In this document: positions 59,184 to 64,000 of the stretch, piece after piece
Layout of the letters: each line of letters starts with the position of its first letter
How positions within the stretch are numbered: position 1 is the stretch's first letter
Source of the DNA: QHCA01 sp003244095
GTDB taxonomy: Bacteria; Actinomycetota; Actinomycetes; Mycobacteriales; QHCA01
Assembly (NCBI GenBank): GCA_038329965.1
Contig: JBBQNN010000005.1
Coordinates: 1-64,000 of the forward strand
Direction: 5' to 3'
DNA: 64,000 nucleotides
Made by a program: the position numbers and the translations under genes
Notes under the pieces: model-generated
The model's database searches: none
Seen by the model: the letters and a program-made list of their open reading frames with translations, nothing else
What the model was told of the DNA's origin: nothing

Positions 59184-60242
59184 GTGGTCGTGCGCGCGGA
59201 AGCGACAGCCCGTGGCCTCCCCGTGCAGCGCCACCTCCAGCCGTCGAGACTGCTCGGTCTCGGCCTGGACCCGCTGGCCGAGTCGGCCTACCAGGCGTTG
59301 CTCGAGCGGCCGGCCTGGACGCTGCAGGAGCTGGCCCTGCGCTTGGCGGTGGAGCCCGCGATCACGGCCGAGGCGGTGGCCAGGCTGACCGCCCTGGAGT
59401 TGGTGACCGCCTGCGACGACGGGCTCCGGCTGCGCCCGATCAGGCCCCAGGTCGGGCTGACCGCGCTCATCGCGCGGCGCGAGGCCGAGCTCGCCGGCTC
59501 CTGGCGCGAGCTCGAACAGGGCCGCCAGGCGGCCGCGGAGCTGGCCACCGAGGCCGAGGAGCTGTGCCGTGACCATCGCGGCGGCCCGGCCGACATGTGG
59601 TGGGGCGAGCAGGCCCGCTCCGGCATCAGGGACCTGCTGAGCTCGGCCTCCGACGAAGTGATCTCGATGAGCTGTACGGCAGCCGGGCAGCTCGACCGGT
59701 GCGCCACCCCGGGATGGCCCGGCATCGCCGAGGGGGTCGGCTACCGCGTCGTGCTCACTGCCTGCGCCCCCGACGACCCGAGGTACGCCGGCCACCTCTG
59801 CCGCCTGGCCCGCGACGGGGCGCAGGTGCGCACCGTCGGCCGGGTGCCGCTGTCGATGCTGTCGGTCGACCGTACGGTGGCGGTGCTCCCGCTGGGCATT
59901 TCGGCCACCGGCCGGGCGGCCGGGGTCTCGGTGCTGCGGCTGCCCGGCGCCGTCGCTGCCATGGTGGAGCTGTTCGGGCGGGTCTGGGCCGAGGCGACAC
60001 CGCTGGGTGACCCGGCCGACCCGGAGCACGCCGGACCGGGGCCCCGTGAGCGGACACTGCTCGCGCTGCTCGTCGCCGGCAGCACCGACGAGTCGGCGGC
60101 GTTCCGCATGGGGGTCTCCGTCCGCACTGTGCGCCGCATGGTGTCCGGCCTCATGGAGCGGCTGGGCGCCCGCAGCCGATTCGAGGCCGGTGCGCTCGCG
60201 GCGGAACACGGCTGGCTGCAGGCGCCCTCGGCCCGGCGTTGA
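59184..60242 (+). CDS. LuxR-type regulator with TrmB-like N-terminus
   Basis: The 352-residue protein starts at GTG. The N-terminal ~70 residues (DPLAESAYQALLERPAWTLQELALRLAVEPAITAEAVARLTALELV) resemble a TrmB/winged-helix module. A central domain (~85-260) looks like a phospholipase-D-type or TrmB sensor fold. The C-terminus (RTLLALLVAGSTDESAAFRMGVSVRTVRRMVSGLMERLGARSRFEAG) is a clear LuxR helix-turn-helix. Its stop lies just before the EccA-like gene, so it may control the type VII locus. Confidence 0.75.
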   Translation: MVVRAEATARGLPVQRHLQPSRLLGLGLDPLAESAYQALLERPAWTLQELALRLAVEPAITAEAVARLTALELVTACDDGLRLRPIRPQVGLTALIARREAELAGSWRELEQGRQAAAELATEAEELCRDHRGGPADMWWGEQARSGIRDLLSSASDEVISMSCTAAGQLDRCATPGWPGIAEGVGYRVVLTACAPDDPRYAGHLCRLARDGAQVRTVGRVPLSMLSVDRTVAVLPLGISATGRAAGVSVLRLPGAVAAMVELFGRVWAEATPLGDPADPEHAGPGPRERTLLALLVAGSTDESAAFRMGVSVRTVRRMVSGLMERLGARSRFEAGALAAEHGWLQAPSARR

Positions 60243-60243
60243 C

Positions 60244-61905
60244 ATGTCCGCGGTGGGATCGACGGCCCGCACCCTGTTGGTCTGCGCCGACCGGCACGGC
60301 GCGTTCCCGACGATCGGTGACGCGCTGCTGGCCGCGCCGGACGATGCGGTCATCTCGATCGCCCCGGGTGAGTACGCCGAAACGCTCGACATCGCCGACC
60401 GACGGCTGACCCTGCGCGCTGCCGAAGCCGGCGGCCGGGTCGTGCTCGACGCCGCGGGGTCGGGGATCCCGGCCATCCGAACGCGGGGCGGCTACCTCGC
60501 CGTGCAGGACCTGACGGTGCGCGCCGGCGAGGGTGGCGCAGTGGTCGCCGCCGGTGGCGAGCTGCTGCTGCAGCGGTGTGTCCTGTCCTCGCCGGACGGG
60601 CCGGGCCTGACGCTCGCCGCCCGGGTGAACTTCACGGTCAGCCGGTGCACGGTCAGGGGAGCGCAGGACGGCGTGACGATCGAGAATGCCCGGGGCGTGC
60701 TGGAGGACACCCGGATCGAGAACGTGGCCGGCGACGGCATCATCGTCCGGCTCGGCGCCGATCCCACGATCCGCGACTGTGCAGTCGTCGGCTGCGGCCG
60801 CCGCGGGATCTACGTCTACCAGTCGGGACGACCGGTGATCCAGGGATGCGAGATCTCCCAGACCGGGGCGGAAGGCATCGCGGTCGCGTACGAGAGCGCC
60901 CCCGTGATCAGCCGCTGCCAGGTGCACGACGTACAGGGCGTGGGAATCGCGTTCGCTCGCGGCTGTGCCGGCCAGGTCGAGCACTGCACCCTGGACAACA
61001 CCGCCCCGCCGGGCATCGCGGTGGCCGAGGGAGCCGTACCCGTCGTCGTCGGCGAGTCTCCTGCCACCGCCGAGGCCGGGGCTGCCGACGGCAGTCTCGA
61101 AACGCAGCTCGCCCACCTGGACGCGATGGTCGGGCTGCCTGGTGTCAAGGCTGAGGTGCGGGCCCTCATCGACGAGATCCAGGTCAACGAGTGGCGCCGA
61201 AGGGCCGGCCTCGGCGTCTCTCCGATGAGCCATCACCTGATTTTCGCGGGGGCGCCGGGCACCGGGAAGACGACGGTCGCGCGCACCTACGGGCGGCTGC
61301 TCGCCGGGCTCGGTGTGCTGGCCCGCGGGCAGTTCAAGGAGGTGTCGCGGCGCGACCTGGTCGGCCAGTACATCGGGCACACCGCCGAGAAGACCGCCAT
61401 GGTCTTCGAGGAGGCCATCGGCGGGGTGCTGTTCATCGACGAGGCCTATACGCTGACCCGCGCCTCGGCCGCCGGCGGGGACTTCGGCCAGGAGGCGATC
61501 GACACCCTGGTCAAGCTGATGGAGGACCATCGCGACGAGGTCGCGGTCATCGTGGCCGGCTACACCGCGGAGATGCAGGAGTTCTCCGACGCCAATCCGG
61601 GGCTGGCCTCGCGCTTCTCCAAGACGATCGAGTTCGAGAACTACGCGCCCGACGAGTTAGTGGTGATCATGACCCGGATGGTGCGCGCCGCCGACTACCA
61701 GCTGGAGCGCGCGGCGGAGCCGGTGCTGGCGGAGTACTTCTCCCAGGTCTCCACGTCGTCGGACTTCGGCAACGCCCGGGAGGCCCGCCGGCTCTTCGAG
61801 GCGATGCGCAAGACCCAGTCGCGGCGGCTGCGGGCGCTGGGCCGCATGCCGGTGCTGGAGGAGCTGCGCACGCTGGCCGTCGACGACGTACGCGCCGCTA
61901 CCTGA
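60244..61905 (+). CDS. EccA-like AAA+ ATPase fused to a right-handed beta-helix
   Basis: The 553-residue product starts at ATG 60244, one base after the regulator stop. Residues ~15-270 are a parallel beta-helix with about ten 22-25 residue rungs (SRCTVRGAQDGVTIENARGV, IRDCAVVGCGRRGIYVYQSG, IQGCEISQTGAEGIAVAYES). Residues ~300-553 are a CbxX/SpoVK AAA+ domain: Walker A GAPGTGKTT (~336), GQYIGHTAEKT, Walker B GVLFIDEAYTL, sensor FSKTIEFENYAPDEL. Mycobacterial EccA has the same ATPase but a TPR-like N-terminus. The beta-helix may replace it in recognising substrates. Confidence 0.85.
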   Translation: MSAVGSTARTLLVCADRHGAFPTIGDALLAAPDDAVISIAPGEYAETLDIADRRLTLRAAEAGGRVVLDAAGSGIPAIRTRGGYLAVQDLTVRAGEGGAVVAAGGELLLQRCVLSSPDGPGLTLAARVNFTVSRCTVRGAQDGVTIENARGVLEDTRIENVAGDGIIVRLGADPTIRDCAVVGCGRRGIYVYQSGRPVIQGCEISQTGAEGIAVAYESAPVISRCQVHDVQGVGIAFARGCAGQVEHCTLDNTAPPGIAVAEGAVPVVVGESPATAEAGAADGSLETQLAHLDAMVGLPGVKAEVRALIDEIQVNEWRRRAGLGVSPMSHHLIFAGAPGTGKTTVARTYGRLLAGLGVLARGQFKEVSRRDLVGQYIGHTAEKTAMVFEEAIGGVLFIDEAYTLTRASAAGGDFGQEAIDTLVKLMEDHRDEVAVIVAGYTAEMQEFSDANPGLASRFSKTIEFENYAPDELVVIMTRMVRAADYQLERAAEPVLAEYFSQVSTSSDFGNAREARRLFEAMRKTQSRRLRALGRMPVLEELRTLAVDDVRAAT

Positions 61906-61948
61906 TCGAAACGTCGGGGCAACCGCCCCTTCATACCTGCTCCCTAAC

Positions 61949-63478
61949 GTGGGCAGCGTGGAGCAGACACCGAACGGGCCGACGCTGCCCGGCGACCCGA
62001 TCACCGACCAGATCATGCTGTGGTTCTGCCCGGGCGGCGACATCGCCGACCTGCGGCGGGCCCGCGACGCGTGTGCCGGCCTGGCCACGGCGATCTCCAC
62101 CCAGCGCCCCGCCCTCCGGTCGGCCGGCGAGCAGGCGCAGGCGGGGTGGAGCGGCGCCGCGGCAGAGAACTTCGGCACCGACATGGTGGCCCTCGACGCC
62201 TGGCTCGACAGGTACGGGTCGGCCTGCACCGCGGTCGCCGCGACCCTCGACCAGCACGCGAGCATAAAGGAGCAGCAGCTCCACGAGGCGCACATGAACA
62301 TGATCCACGGCGCCATCGACGCGCTGCTCACCGTCGCGACCGGCGGGGAGTGGCTGGCGGCCCGCGTGCTGGCCGAGGAGGGAGCCGCGGCGGCGCAGAG
62401 CCTGTTGACGATCATGGCACCGGTGTCGGCCGCGGCCGCCGAGCGGCTCAGCGCCGCGGCGGTGTCGGCGGCCGCCGGGGCCGAGGCCGCGGCACAGGAA
62501 GGGGCCACCGCGCTGGGCAGGGCGACGGCGTGGATCGGCCACCAGGTGCCGGAGTGGGCCCAGTCCATCGTCTCCGGCCATGCGATCAGTACGGTGGGCC
62601 GGCTGGCCGACAAGGTCCTCGGAGGCGCCAGGACGCCGCTGGCGGCGTTCGACCCGAGGAGCTGGGGCGGGATCGACCTGGCCAACATCGAGTCCGGCGG
62701 CTTCCTCACGCCGCTGTTCACCGGGATCCCCAAGGCCTTGGGCATCGACACGCTGGCCGGGTGGCGCGCGGTCGTGGCCCAGCAGGCATCGGGTGGCGTG
62801 TTCAACGGCGGGCTCACCGCCTACGGCGAGTTCGTCATCAACGGCGACCCGGTGACCAGCAGCGCCGCGTGGCGGGGTGTGCTGTGGTCCACCCTGAGCG
62901 GGGTCGCCGGCGGCACGGTCGGTGGTGGATTCCAGGCCCGGAGCGCGGCGCAGGCCCTCGCCCGCGGCGGGTCGGCAGTGGCGGCCCGCACCGGCGGCCT
63001 GAGCAGCGCGGAGTGGGTGCGGACCGTCGCGACGCTGCCGGGCGACTACTTCATCGCCAGGGGCACGCGACCGCCCAGCCACCCCCCGCCCGCGCCGATC
63101 TCGCCGGCCGGGCTGCCGCCTCCCCCGCAGGGGAGGCTCGCGGCGCCGGCTGACCCGGGGACGGCCGGCGGTGTCACCGCGGACCTGCCCGAGATGGAGC
63201 AGGCCGGCCACCGCATCGCCGCGGTCAGCGCGGACCTGGCCGGTGCGGCCCAGCGGTTCGAGGCCGACTCCTTCCTCGGCATCTCGCAGTTCGGCACCAC
63301 CAAGGCCGACATGCAGATGGGCTGGCAGTACACCCAGTTCCGCGACGCGGCGGATGCCGGCCTGCGGCAGGGCCCGGCGACCGTCGGCGCGACCGGCACG
63401 GACCTGCAGACGTGCTCCCGGTCGCTGGCCGCCTGCGATCAGCTCAACGCGGCGAGCCTACGTCCGCCGGGAGGCTGA
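61949..63478 (+). CDS. WXG100-like type VII secretion substrate, long form
   Basis: The 509-residue protein starts at GTG 61949 (61958 possible). Residues ~30-110 resemble a WXG100 domain (DLRRARDACAGLATAISTQR, AQAGWSGAAAENFGTDMVAL, with WSG as the WXG motif). The middle is Ala-rich and hydrophobic (~150-340), then a Pro-rich linker, and a second ESX-type helical region at the end (LPEMEQAGHRIAAVSADLAG, GISQFGTTKADMQMGWQYTQF). It probably is an exported effector or structural substrate of the EccA-like system directly upstream. Confidence 0.7.
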   Translation: MGSVEQTPNGPTLPGDPITDQIMLWFCPGGDIADLRRARDACAGLATAISTQRPALRSAGEQAQAGWSGAAAENFGTDMVALDAWLDRYGSACTAVAATLDQHASIKEQQLHEAHMNMIHGAIDALLTVATGGEWLAARVLAEEGAAAAQSLLTIMAPVSAAAAERLSAAAVSAAAGAEAAAQEGATALGRATAWIGHQVPEWAQSIVSGHAISTVGRLADKVLGGARTPLAAFDPRSWGGIDLANIESGGFLTPLFTGIPKALGIDTLAGWRAVVAQQASGGVFNGGLTAYGEFVINGDPVTSSAAWRGVLWSTLSGVAGGTVGGGFQARSAAQALARGGSAVAARTGGLSSAEWVRTVATLPGDYFIARGTRPPSHPPPAPISPAGLPPPPQGRLAAPADPGTAGGVTADLPEMEQAGHRIAAVSADLAGAAQRFEADSFLGISQFGTTKADMQMGWQYTQFRDAADAGLRQGPATVGATGTDLQTCSRSLAACDQLNAASLRPPGG

Positions 63479-63481
63479 CCC

Positions 63482-64000
63482 TCACTCGGCGGGCACCAAC
63501 TCCACCAGCCGGTCCAGCGCGGCCAGTAGTGCCTCGCGTGCCTGGGCGACCGCATCGGCCGAGACGGATGCGGTCGAGATGTCGGCTTCGTCGTCCGGCG
63601 CGCTCGCCAGGTCCCGGAGCAGGTGATGGGCGGCAACCACGCTGTGCGCGGTCGCCAGGCCGGCCCGGTGCGGCAGGGCGGCGCGGCTCTCTGCCATCCA
63701 CAACTGGTGCACCAGCCGGCCGGTGTGCCACAGCAGCCAGCGCCGGGCCGCCCCCGTGCTGCCGCGGGCGGCCACCAAAGCAGTGAGGTCGGCCGCGGTC
63801 CTGACGTCCTGCACGGTGCCCCCGTGGTCCAGGACGTGCAACTCGGCGTTGACCACCTGGACCTCGGCGGCGCCCAGCACGAGGGCGGCGACGACGAGCA
63901 GGTCGCCGGGCAGTCCCGTGTCCGGCAGCGCGTCCGGTGCCAGCTCGCAGCCGAGCAGCCGGGCAGCCGTGGTGAGGTCGGCCAGGCTGGGCAGGGCGGT
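63482..64000 (-). CDS. Unidentified protein, runs off the window
   Basis: The frame ends at 63482 and is open to the window edge, giving 172 residues of the C-terminus (ADLTTAARLLGCELAPDALPD, VAARGSTGAARRWLLWHTGR, AHHLLRDLASAPDDEADIST). It is Ala/Leu-rich and helical. I recognise no family. It converges on the WXG100-like gene with 3 bases between stops. Codon third positions are strongly GC, as in the neighbours. Confidence 0.6.
   Translation of the reverse strand, partial: TALPSLADLTTAARLLGCELAPDALPDTGLPGDLLVVAALVLGAAEVQVVNAELHVLDHGGTVQDVRTAADLTALVAARGSTGAARRWLLWHTGRLVHQLWMAESRAALPHRAGLATAHSVVAAHHLLRDLASAPDDEADISTASVSADAVAQAREALLAALDRLVELVPAE

Overview
The window is high-GC DNA with GTG starts, ATGA/GTGA start-stop overlaps, Tat-exported enzymes, a SARP/AfsR-type regulator and a type VII secretion locus. 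This points to a filamentous or related actinobacterium (Actinomycetota). I cannot place it below class; the look is compatible with Micromonosporales and relatives. Almost all of it is ordinary chromosome, interrupted by one decayed mobile patch at about 36-39.9 kb.

Left third (1-24 kb): the end of an unknown gene; a Tat-exported PHP-domain protein; a four-gene ABC-2 exporter operon (ATPase-permease-ATPase-permease); a quinol-type nitric oxide reductase behind two palindromic sites; an Lrp/AsnC regulator divergent from a PQ-loop transporter; an OmpR-type response regulator and a large hybrid histidine kinase; a bifunctional penicillin-binding protein whose transpeptidase half is frameshifted and lacks all three catalytic motifs; a copper-related operon (copC-like, copD-like, multicopper oxidase, signal peptidase I); and an AfsR/SARP-like STAND regulator.

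Middle (24-36 kb): a 1,744-residue secreted animal-type haem peroxidase with RTX calcium repeats and Ig-like tail; an autoregulated-looking ABM-ArsR-VOC operon behind the palindrome CTTAGCC-GAAT-GGCTAAG; an MFS transporter lacking a normal start; 41-bp tandem repeats; a small stress/plasmid-stabilisation-type gene pair; an HxlR regulator divergent from a DUF3224/monooxygenase pair; and a VOC gene of less GC-rich composition.

Mobile patch (36.4-39.9 kb): remnants of transposases and a membrane-protein pseudogene killed by an 11-bp tandem duplication lead into a dense tRNA array. I count 20 cloverleaf-forming tRNA genes plus one tRNA-like element in 2 kb, all on the + strand, with anticodons for 19 of the 20 amino acids (only Phe not found), followed by a canonical tRNA-Arg(CCG). 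Many bodies are divergent (short or missing D arms, C33), yet the classical identity bases are kept (His G-1:C73, Ala G3:U70, Cys U73, G73 in Asn/Asp/Gln/Ser/Trp). This is the most unusual object in the window.

Right third (39.9-64 kb): NUDIX hydrolase, menC, a dienelactone-hydrolase-like protein, two tandem secreted M4 metallopeptidases with a shared upstream region, a DipZ-type thiol-disulfide protein, citrate synthase, and then a type VII secretion neighbourhood. The latter contains WXG100/EspC-like small proteins, two long Pro/Ala/Gly-rich substrates that share a C-terminal LDE-x-W motif, EccE, an EccA-like AAA+ ATPase fused to a beta-helix, a putative secreted C39-like cysteine-peptidase effector with an overlapping lipoprotein gene, and a Gly/Cys-rich small protein. 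The membrane core genes eccB, eccC, eccD and mycP are not inside the window.
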